53,477 nt of DNA, from contig DHWV01000089.1 in assembly GCA_002413355.1 (NCBI GenBank), positions 625-54,101 on the forward strand, written 5' to 3'. Position numbers and translations under genes: made by a program. Under the pieces are notes generated by a model. The model ran no database searches. It had not been told where the DNA came from and worked only from the letters and a program-made list of their open reading frames with translations. The first letter of the stretch is position 1. Every line of letters begins with the position of its first letter. The stretch is from Desulfobulbaceae bacterium UBA5173 (GTDB lineage Bacteria; Desulfobacterota; Desulfobulbia; Desulfobulbales; Desulfobulbaceae). Shown here one piece after another: positions 16,930-25,235 of this stretch.

Positions 16930-18156
16930 ATGGCCTCCTACGAGAAAAGCTCTCCCATCTATTCCCTCCTCAGCGGCCAGCGAGTCGGCCATATTCCCAT
17001 TGACGAGCACAAGGAGATTGACCGGGATGAATGCGCCGCCAACCAGAAGATCGCCTCCAGCCTCCAGCTACTACTGCTGACATTGATTGCTGGCTGCGTT
17101 TGGCTGCCCTACGTGCATGTCCTCCGCTCACCGGCACTGCACAGCGCGATGGCCCTGTTTGCCCTTTTCGCCTGTGTCAGCCGCTACGGCCTGCGCCAGC
17201 ACCATCGCAGTACCTGGCATCTGCGCCTGAATAGCTGGGCCACGCTGCTTTTTTCAGCGACAGTCGTCTGGCAGACGGGCCTGCTCTCCAGCCCTTTTCA
17301 GCCGCTCTTCCTCCTCTGCATCATGCTGACCGGGGCGATGCTCGGCCCTAAGACTGTCTATCAACAGGCCGGAGCCGTGACAGCCTGCTGGTTGCTGCTG
17401 GCCGCTGCCGACCGCAACGCCTTCTCCGGCAGCCTTGCCGCGCTCAAAGTTGATGCAGACTACTTAGCCGCGCCGCTGATCGGTCTTGCTTTAGTCTGGC
17501 TGCTGGCATGGATGGCCGCCCAGCTTGCACAAGAGGCCGAGGAGACCAAGGAGAAGATTCGTCAGCTCTCGCGCACCGACCAGCTCACCGGCCTGTGGAA
17601 TATGAAGATGCTCCTCATCTTCATGCAGCGCGAGTACGAGCGTACCTTAATGCGCTCCGGCAAGTTCTCTGTTCTGATGATTGACGCGGACAGCCTGAAG
17701 GCGGTCAACGACATGTTCGGCCACCATGCAGGCACCATGCTGATCGTCTTCATCTCCGAGACCATGCGCTCGCAGCTCCGGGAGGAGGACATGCTGGCCC
17801 GCTTCGGTGGGGACGAGTTTGTCGCCTTCCTGCCGGAAACCAGCTGCTTAGATGCTTGGCGGGTGGCCGAACGCCTGCGCTCCCGGATCGAGGATGCGCC
17901 GCTGGTCTATGAGGGCCACTCCGTCCGCATCACGGTGAGCTGCGGCATTGCCTGCTTCCCGGATCACGGCGACAACCTCACCGAGATCATGAAGAAGGCT
18001 GACCGCGCCCTGTATCAGAGCAAAGACTTGGGCAAGAACCGCTGCACCATCTACAGCGAGGGCCATGAGCACGAGGACGGCCCAGCAGAGCCTGAGCCGG
18101 TCAGCTCTCCCTCACCTCAATCTTCCCGCGCAGGTGATTCTTCACCGCACCGATAG
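16930..18156 (+). CDS. Membrane-anchored diguanylate cyclase (GGDEF)
   Basis: Makes cyclic di-GMP from two GTP. From ATG 16930, chosen because GGAGG lies 5 bp before it (longer in-frame starts at 16744 and 16846 lack one), the protein is 408 residues. About five hydrophobic helices cover residues 45-205. The C-terminal GGDEF domain has an intact active site GGDEF at 293-297 and an inhibitory I-site REED exactly five residues upstream, so product inhibition is expected. No EAL domain. The last 56 bp overlap the 3' end of the convergent hisHF gene. Confidence 0.93.
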   Translation: MASYEKSSPIYSLLSGQRVGHIPIDEHKEIDRDECAANQKIASSLQLLLLTLIAGCVWLPYVHVLRSPALHSAMALFALFACVSRYGLRQHHRSTWHLRLNSWATLLFSATVVWQTGLLSSPFQPLFLLCIMLTGAMLGPKTVYQQAGAVTACWLLLAAADRNAFSGSLAALKVDADYLAAPLIGLALVWLLAWMAAQLAQEAEETKEKIRQLSRTDQLTGLWNMKMLLIFMQREYERTLMRSGKFSVLMIDADSLKAVNDMFGHHAGTMLIVFISETMRSQLREEDMLARFGGDEFVAFLPETSCLDAWRVAERLRSRIEDAPLVYEGHSVRITVSCGIACFPDHGDNLTEIMKKADRALYQSKDLGKNRCTIYSEGHEHEDGPAEPEPVSSPSPQSSRAGDSSPHR

Positions 18157-19678
18157 GTACTTCCTTGCGGTGGAAGATGCCCGCAGCCAAGGCCGCATCC
18201 GCCTTGGTCTCCTGAAAGACTTCCAGAAAATGCTGGGCGCAGCCTGCCCCACTGGAGGCAATCACCGGGATGCGCACTGCCTGCTTCACCGCCCGGATCA
18301 GCTCCAGATCAAAGCCCGCATTGGTGCCGTCGCGGTCAATGCAGTTGAGCAGAATCTCGCCTGCTCCCAGCCCTTCGCAGACTTTGGCCAGCGTCACCGC
18401 ATCTACGTCCCGGCCTTCGCGCCCGCCCCTGACCGTGCATTGATACCAGCAGTACCGCTCGCCGTTCGGGCCAGGGAACATGGTCTCTATCACCTGATGC
18501 CGGACTGCTTCGGGCGAAGCGACGTAAACCCGGCGTGGGTCCACCGAGATCACCACCGCCTGATTGCCATACACACGGGCAATCTGCTCAATCGAGCTGA
18601 GGCCGTTGGAGCGGCCCTGCTTCAGCACATTCTCCACGATCAGCACTGCGTCCGAGCCAATGGATACCTTGTCCGCGCCGCTGCGGAAGTATTCTGAAGC
18701 CACCTCCAAGGCAGACCAGAACCTGCCGTTCTCGTCGGTGAAGTCGCGGATGCCACCGCCAATGGTTAGGGGGACAAAGACGTTCTTCGAGGTCTGGCGC
18801 AGCACCTCCAGCATCGGCATGTCCTGGAGAGGAAAAGCCCGGAAGGCGGTGATATTGAGGAAGGTGATCTCGTCCGCGCCCTGTTCGTAATACTCTTGGG
18901 CCAGCGCGACCGGCTTGCCGAGATTGCGCACTTGGCCCTGCTCGCGCACGTCGTACTGATCGCCCTTGGTGACAATGAGGTCGCCGTGGTCGTTGGAGCG
19001 CACGTCAAGGCAGGCGATGATCCGGGCGGCGAGCTGGGTTGGCTGCTCATCTACGGCGCGGATGCTGACGCTCTCTCGGCTGCTGTCGAGGAAGTTCTCC
19101 AGCAGGCGCAGCCCGGCCTTGCCGCTCTTCTCCGGGTGGAATTGGGTGGCAACGACATTGCCGTGTTGCACCGCGCTGACAAAGGGGCAGCCGTAATCGG
19201 TCACGGTCAGCACGTCAGCGGGGCTGTCCGCTTCGGCATAGTAGGAGTGGACAAAGTAGAATTTCTCCTCGCCGGAAAAGCCGTGCAGGAGGCGCGAAGG
19301 CTGCTGCGGCCTAATGCCGTTCCAGCCGATGTGCGGCACAGATAGCTCAGTGCGGAAGCGGCGCACCTGGCCCGGCAGGAAACCAAGACCCGGCTCCTCC
19401 GGTGCCTCCTCGGACGAGGCGAACAGGGCTTGTAGGCCAACGCAGATGCCGAAGAAAGGCTTGCCGCTGCGCAGATAGTCGAGGAGCGGCCCGGTGAGCT
19501 GCTGCTCACGCAGTGTGCGCATCATCGCCCCGAAATTGCCCACCCCAGGAAAGACGAGCCGCTCGGCGCGGCGGATATCCTCTGGCGAGCTGACCCGCGC
19601 CACTGTCCCGCCCAAGGATTCCAAGGCGTTCACTACCGAGCGCACGTTGCCTGCGCCGTAATCAAGGAGAGTGATCAT
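18101..19678 (-). CDS. hisHF: Fused imidazole glycerol phosphate synthase HisHF (eukaryote-like)
   Basis: Histidine biosynthesis: the N-terminal glutaminase (about 1-205) feeds ammonia to the C-terminal cyclase (about 215-525). The glutaminase nucleophile is C79 in FFGICVGLQ, and the His/Glu pair is in TQFHPEKSG. The cyclase has catalytic Asp in IACLDVRSND and in NCIDRDGTNAG. In most bacteria these are two genes. The single-chain architecture and segments such as KGDQYDVRE, DKVSIGSDAV, YCWYQCTVRGGRE and IPVIASSGAG closely follow the yeast/plant HIS7 type. Complete at 525 residues (yeast is about 552). It stands alone, outside any his operon. Confidence 0.93.
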   Translation of the reverse strand: MITLLDYGAGNVRSVVNALESLGGTVARVSSPEDIRRAERLVFPGVGNFGAMMRTLREQQLTGPLLDYLRSGKPFFGICVGLQALFASSEEAPEEPGLGFLPGQVRRFRTELSVPHIGWNGIRPQQPSRLLHGFSGEEKFYFVHSYYAEADSPADVLTVTDYGCPFVSAVQHGNVVATQFHPEKSGKAGLRLLENFLDSSRESVSIRAVDEQPTQLAARIIACLDVRSNDHGDLIVTKGDQYDVREQGQVRNLGKPVALAQEYYEQGADEITFLNITAFRAFPLQDMPMLEVLRQTSKNVFVPLTIGGGIRDFTDENGRFWSALEVASEYFRSGADKVSIGSDAVLIVENVLKQGRSNGLSSIEQIARVYGNQAVVISVDPRRVYVASPEAVRHQVIETMFPGPNGERYCWYQCTVRGGREGRDVDAVTLAKVCEGLGAGEILLNCIDRDGTNAGFDLELIRAVKQAVRIPVIASSGAGCAQHFLEVFQETKADAALAAGIFHRKEVPIGAVKNHLRGKIEVRES

Positions 19679-19712
19679 GAGATGCTTGAGAACTAAAGAA
19701 TCAAGGCAGAAC

Positions 19713-19791
19713 GCTGTGTCCGTCCTGCTGCTTTCATACGGCGGACACAGCAGCCTGTCCTATTCTTAAAAAGGATTGCGGCGTGCGTCAA
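19713..19791 (-). promoter_or_regulatory. hisHF upstream region: candidate promoter and leader hairpin
   Basis: Read on the minus strand: TTGACG (19791-19786), 17 bp, TAAGAA as a weak promoter, then a stem with 10-bp perfect arms GCTGTGTCCG/CGGACACAGC (19751-19713) and a 19-base loop, 34 bp before the hisHF start. No U-run follows, so it is not an ordinary terminator; it could be a leader structure or an operator dyad. Confidence 0.35.
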
Positions 19792-19839
19792 GAGCTATTG
19801 TCACTGCTTGCCGCCCTGCCAGTCCCTGTCTTGCTCCGT

Positions 19840-20035
19840 GTGGAATCAGCATACCATGCGCAGTGCTTTTGGGCAACTTCAGTCCTCCTGCTGTGCAATC
19901 ACCCAGCGCGGCATGGAATGCGGCCCACCCTTGCCCGCCAGAAAATCTAATGGGTACCCTTGAGAATATCTGGAGGGTACCCACCAGCGTGTCTGATGGG
20001 TACCCTGTAGATTGCCTGATGGGTACCCTCCAGTT
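19840..20035. repeat. GGTACCC array A (four units, 23-bp period) with conserved flank
   Basis: GGTACCC occurs at 19953, 19976, 19999 and 20022, exactly 23 bp apart, with 16-bp spacers that share CTGATG before and AG after the core. The best-formed version is the 18-bp dyad CTGATGGGTACCCATCAG. About 110 bp before the array (from 19840) are similar to the flank of array C at 28350. The array ends in TCCAG and a run of seven T. Confidence 0.85.
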
Positions 20036-20121
20036 TTTTTCCTCCTCCGCCTTGAGTTGTTCTTGTCCCTGTGTTGCGTGTATCAAATCCCCAGACTGAC
20101 GAGTCTTTGGCAATTATCCTG

Positions 20122-20149
20122 TTGAAAAAAATGGCGGGAGGGGTATGTT
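20122..20149 (+). promoter_or_regulatory. Conserved cassette promoter A
   Basis: TTGAAA, 16 bp, TATGTT, in a stretch (AATTATCCTGTTGAAAAAAA...) that recurs upstream of the Roco genes at 21019 and 28747. Here it precedes the DUF4160/DUF2442 pair by 87 bp. Confidence 0.55.
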
Positions 20150-20235
20150 GGCTGATCTGGGGCAGTGCAAGATGCACCACGCACCTGCCCTGCAATCAAC
20201 CTAAACAGGAAGAAAAGGCAAACAGGAGGTTTCTC

Positions 20236-20505
20236 ATGCCAACTATTTCCATGTTCTATGGCATCTTGGTTCTCATGTACTTTCATGATGACAAGAAACA
20301 CAGCGTCCCGCATATTCATGCCGAGTATGGCGAGCATCACGTCACCTGCGCGATTGATGACGGCACAGTGCTTGCAGGCAGTCTGCCTAAGCAGAAAATG
20401 AAGCTACTGGAGGCATGGCTTGAGATTCACAGAGAGGATTTGCTGGCCGACTGGAAACTTGCGGTTGCCGGTGAGCCAATCTTCAGGATTGACCCACTCA
20501 AATAG
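20236..20505 (+). CDS. DUF4160 domain protein
   Basis: 89 residues from ATG 20236, chosen for the AGGAGG 6 bp upstream; the frame continues upstream to 20071 but without a ribosome site. It has the DUF4160 signature: an N-terminal ISMFYGILVLMYF, then DDKKHSVPHIHAEYGEH with the conserved HxH, and the PKQKMKLLEAWLEIHREDLLADW C-terminus (split here: PKQKMKLLEAW, HREDLLADW). Members usually sit beside a DUF2442 gene, as here, and the pair is suspected to behave as a toxin-antitoxin-like module; molecular function is unknown. Confidence 0.8.
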   Translation: MPTISMFYGILVLMYFHDDKKHSVPHIHAEYGEHHVTCAIDDGTVLAGSLPKQKMKLLEAWLEIHREDLLADWKLAVAGEPIFRIDPLK

Positions 20506-20522
20506 CTGCGCACGAGGACGAC

Positions 20523-20801
20523 ATGGACAAGGTGATCAAGGCGGTTCCTCTGGAGGATTACAGAATTGACATCCTCACCAGCAGCGGTGTGGCCGGGGTA
20601 TTTGACGTGAAGCCGTATCTTCAGGGCCGCGTGTTTCAGGAGTTGCGCGATGAGGCGTATTTCCGGCAGGTGCGGCCTGCGCATCATGGCATAGCCTGGC
20701 CGCATGAGCAGGATTTCAGCGCGGACACCATCATTCATGACATCCGGCAGGCGCAAGGGAAAGCGGGTGGGATAGCGGAGAGTGCCCGCCAGGAAATCTA
20801 A
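20523..20801 (+). CDS. DUF2442 domain protein
   Basis: 92 residues, 17 bp after the DUF4160 gene and certainly its operon partner. It has the family pattern: VIKAVPLEDYRIDI, a beta-rich GVAGVFDVKPYLQG, and LRDEAYFRQVRPAHHGIAWP, which fits the GTVVWPNGADIAPD-type end of DUF2442 proteins loosely. The last codons (SARQEI stop) are written in the sequence that elsewhere forms the flank of the GGTACCC repeat, so the natural C-terminus may have been replaced when the repeat arrived. Confidence 0.7.
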   Translation: MDKVIKAVPLEDYRIDILTSSGVAGVFDVKPYLQGRVFQELRDEAYFRQVRPAHHGIAWPHEQDFSADTIIHDIRQAQGKAGGIAESARQEI

Positions 20802-20950
20802 TGGGTACCCTCCAGTTTTTTTCCTCCTCCGCCTTGAGTCGTTCTTGTCCCTGTGTTGCGTATATCAACTCCCCAGACTGACGAGTCTTTAGCAATTATC
20901 CTATTGAAAAAAATGGTAAGAGGGGTATGCTGGCGTATCTGGCTCAGTCC
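20790..20950. repeat. Second copy of the repeat-leader cassette (one GGTACCC unit) with promoter
   Basis: A near-identical copy of 20022-20160: GGTACCC (20805), TCCAG, seven T, then about 140 bp including the promoter TTGAAA (20904) - 16 bp - TATGCT (20926). The array is reduced to a single unit here. It precedes Roco gene 1. The two copies flank the DUF4160/DUF2442 pair as direct repeats. Confidence 0.8.
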
Positions 20951-21018
20951 AGTGGAGCATTCTTGTGGACAGGCGCAATGCCTATCCCTACTCCACGAAT
21001 AACCGAGGTGCATAAGCC

Positions 21019-23709
21019 ATGCCGAATAAAGAACTGCTGAAGAAGATACAAAAGGCTGCCACAAGCAATGCTATCGTGCTTGACCTGAGCAACAGCGGGA
21101 TAAGTGAGCTGCCGCCGGAATTCTTTCAGCTAACCACCCTGACATCTCTCAACCTGAGCTGGAACCAGCTAACCGCTCTGCCGCCGGAAATCAGCAAGTT
21201 GACTAATCTGAGAGATATTGACCTCTGGAATAACCAGCTAACCAGTCTGCCACAAGAATTCGCCAAGCTGATTAACTTGGAAATGCTTAATCTCGGCGGC
21301 AACCAGCTGACTACCATGCCGCCAGAAATCTGTCAGTTAACGAATCTGCGGCGGCTTCGCCTTGGTGAAAACCAGCTAACCAAACTACCACCGGAAATCG
21401 GCCAGCTAACCAAGCTGATAGAGCTTACCCTCTTTAAGAACCGACTGAGCATTCTTCCATCAGAAATAGGCCAGCTAATAAAACTGATAGTTCTTAACCT
21501 CAGCGACAATCGCCTCTTTCCTATGCCGCTGGAAATCTGTCTTTTGACTGACCTAGCTGAACTTAACCTCAGCCATAACCAAGTAAAAGAAGTGCCGCCG
21601 GAAATCGGCCAGCTAATTAACTTGAGAGTGCTTGACCTCTGGGGCAATCAGCTAACTGGACTGCCACCAGAAATCTCTCAGTTGAGAGAACTGGCAACGC
21701 TTAACCTGAGCATCAACAATATAAGCCCGCTGCCGCCACAGCTCTTCCAGATGACCGGCCTGAGATTGCTTAACCTCAGCAACAACCAGTTAACAGAACT
21801 GCCGCCGGAAATCAGCCAACTGATTAATTTGAGAGTGCTTGACCTCTGGGGCAACCAGCTTACCGAGCTGCCGCCGGAAATCGCCGAGCTAACCAGTATC
21901 AGAGTGCTTAATTTCGGTCATAACCAGCTCACCAAGCTGCCGCCGGAAATCACTCAGCTAACCAATGTAGAGAAACTTACTTTTGATGACAACCCCCTTG
22001 CCTCGCCGCCGTGGGAGACAGCCATTAAAGGCATGGAAGCTATACGCGCCTATTTTGTCGAGCTGGAAAAAGGAGGGCTGCCGGTGAATGAGGTGAAGAT
22101 CATTCTCGTTGGTGAAGGAGCGGCAGGTAAGACATCCTTAGTCAACCGGCTGATCGACAAGGAATTTAATCCAGAGGAAGAGACGACTTTCGGCATCAAC
22201 ATCCGAAGCTGGGATATAGAGGCCGGAGACCGGAAGATCAAGGGCAATATATGGGACTTTGGCGGCCAAGTGATCATGCACGCCACGCACCAGTTCTTCA
22301 TGTCCAAGCGCAGCCTCTATATTCTGGTTCTCGATAGTCGCAAGGAGGAGAAAGCGGAATACTGGCTGCGGCATATCGAGAGCTTTGGCGGGGACTCTCC
22401 CATTCTGATCGTCTTTAACCATCAGGATGCTTTCAAGGTTTTTGACCTCAACCGTCCTTTCTTGCAGAAAAAGTATCCGTCCATCAAAGGCTTCTTTCGC
22501 ACCTCCTGCAAGACCAAAGATGGTATTGCTGAGTTCAAAGCTGCCTTGATCAAAGAGTTGGCGCAGGTAGAGATGATCGGTATCCGCTGGCCGCGAAGCT
22601 GGTTTAAGGTCAAGGAGCGGCTGGAGCATCCAGACACGCCCTATATTAGCCGTGAAAAATATAGAAGCATCTGCCAAGAGGCAGGCATCAGTGAGGCGGA
22701 CAGACAGGAAACGCTGGTTGACTTCCTCCACGATCTGGGTGTGGCGGTGCATTTCAAGGAAGCTGATCTGGATGGCACTTATGTGCTTGACCCTAAGTGG
22801 GTGACAGCGGCAGTCTATAAGATCATCACTGCGGAGAAGGTGAAGCAAGACCAAGGCATCCTGCATGTGAACAGCCTGCCGGAGATTCTGAAGAAGCAGG
22901 ACAAGGATATGTATGACTTCCCTGCCTCTAAGCACTTGTTTATCCTTGAGTTGATGAAGCGGTTCCAGCTCTGCTACAGCCTTGACAACGAGACTGTGCT
23001 CATCCCTCAGCTCTTGGATATCGTTGAGCCGAAGTTTGAGTTTGACTATGCAAGCTCGCTCCGGTTCGCCTTCCTTTATGATGACTTCCTGCCTGTGTCC
23101 ATCCTCTCCCGCTTCATGGTCAAGGTGCATAAAGACATCAGCGATACGCAGTGCTGGTTGACAGGTGTGGTCTTGGAAGATGAAAGGAGCGGTTCAACTG
23201 CCGTAGTCAAGGCGGATGCCGAGAAGAGGCGCATCAGCATCTGGGTGAATGGCCCCCGCCGGAAGGAATATCTGCACGTCCTCTGGTACTTGCTGCGGGA
23301 AATCAACTCCAGCTTTGAGAAGCTCCCCGTCCGCGAGCGGGTGCCCATGCCTGATGACCCGGAGCGCACGGCTGACTATGAGACCTTACTCAAGTATTTG
23401 GAACGGGGCAATGACATGTATATTCCCGATGGCTCCAGTAAGGACTACAGCGTGAAGGAACTGCTCGGCTTGGTGCAGCCAGAGAGCAAAGATGAGATAT
23501 GGAACGTTATAAATAGTATCGTAGAGTATGGCGGCAGAAAGGAGATTATCATAATAATCTTAGAACACCTTCTTGAGATTGTTAGACTGAGTGTGTTGCC
23601 ACCCTTCATTACTATCGATCTCAATAAGCTCTTTAAGATACTTCTCGATGAGTATAAGAAGTATATGGCTAAGACCTCTGCGCTGAAGTGCAGCCTTCCT
23701 CACCCGTGA
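21019..23709 (+). CDS. Roco protein 1 (LRR-Roc-COR)
   Basis: 896 residues. Residues ~18-335 carry about 13 leucine-rich repeats of 23 residues (pattern LxxLxLxxNQLTxLPPEIxQL). The Roc GTPase domain begins near 355: P-loop GEGAAGKTS at 365-373, WDFGGQVIMHATHQFF as the DxGGQ switch region, and NHQD in place of the usual NKxD base-recognition motif. A COR domain follows (about 540-800) with conserved PKWVTAAVYKIITAEK and FPASKHLFILELMKRF-like segments. The C-terminus contains an unusual hydrophobic stretch (KEIIIIILEHLLEIV). It starts MPNKELLKKIQKA after GAGGTG. Such proteins act as dimerisation-controlled GTP switches; the ligand of the LRR is unknown. Confidence 0.93.
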   Translation: MPNKELLKKIQKAATSNAIVLDLSNSGISELPPEFFQLTTLTSLNLSWNQLTALPPEISKLTNLRDIDLWNNQLTSLPQEFAKLINLEMLNLGGNQLTTMPPEICQLTNLRRLRLGENQLTKLPPEIGQLTKLIELTLFKNRLSILPSEIGQLIKLIVLNLSDNRLFPMPLEICLLTDLAELNLSHNQVKEVPPEIGQLINLRVLDLWGNQLTGLPPEISQLRELATLNLSINNISPLPPQLFQMTGLRLLNLSNNQLTELPPEISQLINLRVLDLWGNQLTELPPEIAELTSIRVLNFGHNQLTKLPPEITQLTNVEKLTFDDNPLASPPWETAIKGMEAIRAYFVELEKGGLPVNEVKIILVGEGAAGKTSLVNRLIDKEFNPEEETTFGINIRSWDIEAGDRKIKGNIWDFGGQVIMHATHQFFMSKRSLYILVLDSRKEEKAEYWLRHIESFGGDSPILIVFNHQDAFKVFDLNRPFLQKKYPSIKGFFRTSCKTKDGIAEFKAALIKELAQVEMIGIRWPRSWFKVKERLEHPDTPYISREKYRSICQEAGISEADRQETLVDFLHDLGVAVHFKEADLDGTYVLDPKWVTAAVYKIITAEKVKQDQGILHVNSLPEILKKQDKDMYDFPASKHLFILELMKRFQLCYSLDNETVLIPQLLDIVEPKFEFDYASSLRFAFLYDDFLPVSILSRFMVKVHKDISDTQCWLTGVVLEDERSGSTAVVKADAEKRRISIWVNGPRRKEYLHVLWYLLREINSSFEKLPVRERVPMPDDPERTADYETLLKYLERGNDMYIPDGSSKDYSVKELLGLVQPESKDEIWNVINSIVEYGGRKEIIIIILEHLLEIVRLSVLPPFITIDLNKLFKILLDEYKKYMAKTSALKCSLPHP

Positions 23710-23747
23710 TCTGCAATCATTCAGGGTATTCATCAGCTATTTCAGTG

Positions 23748-23760
23748 GGTACCCTTGAGA
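23748..23760. repeat. Single GGTACCC unit after Roco 1
   Basis: GGTACCCTTGAGA, matching one unit of the larger arrays, 38 bp after the Roco 1 stop codon. Confidence 0.6.
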
Positions 23761-23869
23761 TTAGTTGCCAGGCATCTTTGAGAAGGTGCTGGCACGCGAG
23801 AAACAGAAGCGGCAGCAGGGGGCCAGGGGGCATGAAAATCACCAAGGACATTCAACCGGCATAACCAGC

Positions 23870-24079
23870 ATGGAACTTTCAATCAGCGATGACAAGACCA
23901 AGGAGCTGCTTACCGAAGTAATGATTGAGCTGCTCCGCACCAAGCGCGACCTGATCCGGGACATCCTCATGGAGGCTCTGGAGGAAGTCGGTTTAGCCAA
24001 CGCCATTGCCGAAGGCTGTAAGAACGAGTTCGTCTCAGAGGAGGAAGTTTTCTCACTTCTTGATCGAGCGGCAGAATGA
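23870..24079 (+). CDS. Probable antitoxin of a RelE/ParE-type pair
   Basis: 69 residues from ATG 23870 (MELSISDDKTKELLTEVM), all helical, with a VFSLLDRAAE C-terminus. It overlaps the following RelE-like gene by four bases (ATGA), the usual antitoxin-first arrangement. No named family was recognised with certainty. A frame extending upstream to 23765 is not supported by a ribosome site. Confidence 0.65.
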   Translation: MELSISDDKTKELLTEVMIELLRTKRDLIRDILMEALEEVGLANAIAEGCKNEFVSEEEVFSLLDRAAE

Positions 24080-24342
24080 ACGTCCGATTTGAGGCCAAGT
24101 TTGCGAAAGACCTGAAGCAGGTCAGCGACGGCAGACTGCTGAAGGCGGTCAAGGAGCTGGTGCTTGCCTGCAAAGAGGTGGAAAGCCTGACCGAGATCAG
24201 CCAAGTGAAGAAGCTGAAAGGATATGACACGTTCTACCGTGTCCGCCTCGGCGACTACAGGATCGGGCTGGAGCTTGCCAAGGATGGGCTGATCTTTGTC
24301 CGCTGCCTGCATAGGAAGGAAATCTACAGATACTTCCCCTGA
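24076..24342 (+). CDS. RelE/ParE-superfamily toxin
   Basis: 88 residues. It has the fold pattern of RelE-type toxins: FEAKFAKDLKQV, KKLKGYDTFYRVRLGDYRIGLE (shown as KKLKGYDTFYRV and RLGDYRIGL), and IFVRCLHRKEIYRYFP with the terminal basic/aromatic residues expected for ribosome-dependent mRNA cleavage. The overlap with the preceding small gene supports a toxin-antitoxin pair. Confidence 0.85.
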   Translation: MNVRFEAKFAKDLKQVSDGRLLKAVKELVLACKEVESLTEISQVKKLKGYDTFYRVRLGDYRIGLELAKDGLIFVRCLHRKEIYRYFP

Positions 24343-24393
24343 CAACCAGATGCAGACAGGAAATGGCAGGGTGCCTGTTTGCAAATTTTCTGT

Positions 24394-24417
24394 AGGGGCG
24401 GTTCGCGAACCGCCCCT
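24394..24417. repeat. Perfect 24-bp palindrome, REP-like
   Basis: Arms AGGGGCGGTTCG and CGAACCGCCCCT without spacer. Intergenic REP-like palindrome between the RelE-type pair and the PIN pair; it shares the AGGGGC/GCCCCT ends with the hairpins at 30741 and 40007. Confidence 0.7.
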
Positions 24418-24445
24418 GCGCCATCACCTCCACAGGAGCATGACC

Positions 24446-24715
24446 ATGAGCAGCTTGCGGATTGAGCATATTGACCCCTTGGCAGCCAAGCGGTACCGCA
24501 GCGCGACCGCAGCCGAGAAACAGACTGCGGCCCAGCTACTCAATTGCTGGCTCACCGACGATGCGGCCAGTCTTGAGCTGCTGATCAGGCAGCGGCGACC
24601 GACAGGGGAAGAGGTGCTGCAACGGCAGGCGGCGGAGTATTTCAGCAATCCTCCGACCTTTCCGCTCAACTGGGCGGAAAACAAACTGAGCCGCGAGGAG
24701 ATGAATGAACGATAG
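24446..24715 (+). CDS. Probable antitoxin of a PIN-domain toxin
   Basis: 89 residues (MSSLRIEHIDPLAAKRYRS). ATG 24446 is preferred over 24440 because AGGAG lies 7 bp upstream. It overlaps the PIN gene by 11 bp. The protein is helical with no clear DNA-binding motif recognised; its role is inferred from position and coupling. Confidence 0.65.
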   Translation: MSSLRIEHIDPLAAKRYRSATAAEKQTAAQLLNCWLTDDAASLELLIRQRRPTGEEVLQRQAAEYFSNPPTFPLNWAENKLSREEMNER

Positions 24716-25148
24716 CATCCTGCGCGATGTCTGCTATGTGGACACCAACATCTTCGTCTATCTGCACGACGGGAGCGCGCCGGACAAGCAGCGCGTCTCG
24801 GCGCAGCTTTGCGCGGCGTTCGCTCAGACTGGCAAAGGACGCATCTCTGTGCAGGTGCTTTCTGAATGGCGCAACACGATGCTGCGGAAGTTCTCCGGCG
24901 TGGTTGACAAGGAGATGCGCAGGCAGTTCATCCGTCTGCTGGAGGCATGGCAGCCGCTGGCCGTCACCCCGGCTGTAATCCTGCGGGCCGAGGAGCTATG
25001 CGACAAATACAAGCTCTCTCCCTATGATTCCCTGCACGTGCAATGCGCCTTGGACATGGGCTGCCGCTGGTTTCTGTCCGAGGACATGCAGGATGGCCTG
25101 ACTGTCAACGGCACGCTGACCTTCTGCAATCCATACAAGGCGTGCTGA
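24705..25148 (+). CDS. PIN-domain ribonuclease toxin (VapC-like)
   Basis: 147 residues. The PIN acidic residues are visible: VDTNIFVYLHD at the N-terminus, SEWRN near residue 50, and the later YDSLHVQCAL plus FLSEDMQDG. These would bind a metal for RNA cleavage. Coupled to the preceding small gene by an 11-bp overlap, as in vapBC loci. Confidence 0.85.
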   Translation: MNDSILRDVCYVDTNIFVYLHDGSAPDKQRVSAQLCAAFAQTGKGRISVQVLSEWRNTMLRKFSGVVDKEMRRQFIRLLEAWQPLAVTPAVILRAEELCDKYKLSPYDSLHVQCALDMGCRWFLSEDMQDGLTVNGTLTFCNPYKAC

Positions 25149-25173
25149 TGGATGCCTCTGAGGATGATTCCTA

Positions 25174-25196
25174 CAGGGGCGGAAAATCTTTCGCCC
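25174..25196. repeat. Hairpin element upstream of the DUF4469 gene
   Basis: AGGGGCGGAAAATCTTTCGCCC, an imperfect stem preceded by GAGGATGATTC, the same context as the elements at 35985 and 38216. It ends about 40 bp before the start codon, just before the ribosome site. Confidence 0.6.
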
Positions 25197-25235
25197 ATAC
25201 GCAGCAAAACCCCCCAACCCCACAGGAGAACTGTC

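Noticed and set aside
19953..20035. GGTACCC arrays as a CRISPR
   Set aside because: Repeat core is only 7-8 bp and palindromic, spacers are 16 bp and partly conserved, and no cas gene is present.
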